Shown here piece by piece: positions 6,052 to 6,127 of a stretch of DNA of 6,127 nucleotides; the first letter of the stretch is position 1, and the number at the start of each line of letters is the position of its first letter. Where the stretch lies: contig CANFNO010000187.1 in the NCBI GenBank assembly GCA_947447845.1, positions 1 to 6,127 on the forward strand. Reading direction: 5' to 3'. The DNA is from Burkholderiales bacterium. GTDB lineage: Bacteria; Pseudomonadota; Gammaproteobacteria; Burkholderiales; Burkholderiaceae. The position numbers were made by a program, and so were the translations under genes. Under the pieces are notes generated by a model, which searched no databases, was not told the DNA's origin, and was given only the letters and a program-made list of their open reading frames with translations.

Positions 6052-6127
6052 GTGAAGAATATTCAGCCTCGATATCCCGGGTCCAGGATCAGGGCAATTT
6101 GGCGTCAGGAATGCGGCCTGCGATGAC
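6018..6127. other. Right-edge stretch: possible tail of an upstream gene, otherwise unassigned
   Basis: On the minus strand a frame open from the edge reads VIAGRIPDAKLP and stops at TGA (6091-6089). It could be the last 12 codons of an upstream gene, but it is too short to identify. On the plus strand a frame starting ATG at 6018 stays open to the edge (36 codons, beginning MLNMRLYSYIASEEYSAS). It has no ribosome binding site and no recognisable similarity. The two overlap, so at most one is likely to be real. No clear terminator hairpin follows the minus-strand stop. Confidence 0.25.

Overview
All recognisable genes in this window lie on the minus strand and read from the right edge towards the left. 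The protein sequences suggest a Gram-negative betaproteobacterium of the order Burkholderiales, probably family Comamonadaceae (a Rhodoferax- or Polaromonas-like organism). This placement rests on the look of RuvC, GlgB and the acyltransferase/CdsA-like pair, not on a marker gene or a database search.

Layout in transcription order. The right edge (6018-6127) may hold the last codons of an upstream gene. Next comes a 75-residue XRE/Cro-type DNA-binding protein (5790-6017), then a PlsC/LPLAT-family 1-acylglycerol-3-phosphate acyltransferase (5136-5747). It is followed after 23 nt by a multi-spanning inner-membrane protein of the CdsA (phosphatidate cytidylyltransferase) family (4123-5112). The last two look like a phospholipid-synthesis pair, but the CdsA-like protein has lost nearly all residues expected of a working cytidylyltransferase. 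A 364-nt stretch without a convincing gene follows (3759-4122). It contains a 22-bp inverted repeat that pairs completely only when read as minus-strand RNA.

Then come ruvC (3192-3758), the Holliday-junction resolvase, and after 118 nt the glycogen genes: glgB, the branching enzyme (875-3073), and after 29 nt the 5' part of glgX, the debranching enzyme (845 to beyond the left edge). GlgB adds alpha-1,6 branches to glycogen and GlgX removes them, so the left half is the start of a glycogen-metabolism operon. No ruvA or ruvB is seen beside ruvC.

The points most worth a second look are the degenerate active site of the CdsA-like protein, the inverted-repeat element upstream of ruvC, and a recurring arrangement at the starts of glgB, ruvC, the acyltransferase gene and the XRE gene. 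In each of these a -10-like hexamer sits 6 or 7 nt before the start codon and no Shine-Dalgarno sequence is visible, which suggests leaderless transcripts. I see no tRNA, rRNA, CRISPR array, insertion sequence or convincing rho-independent terminator.
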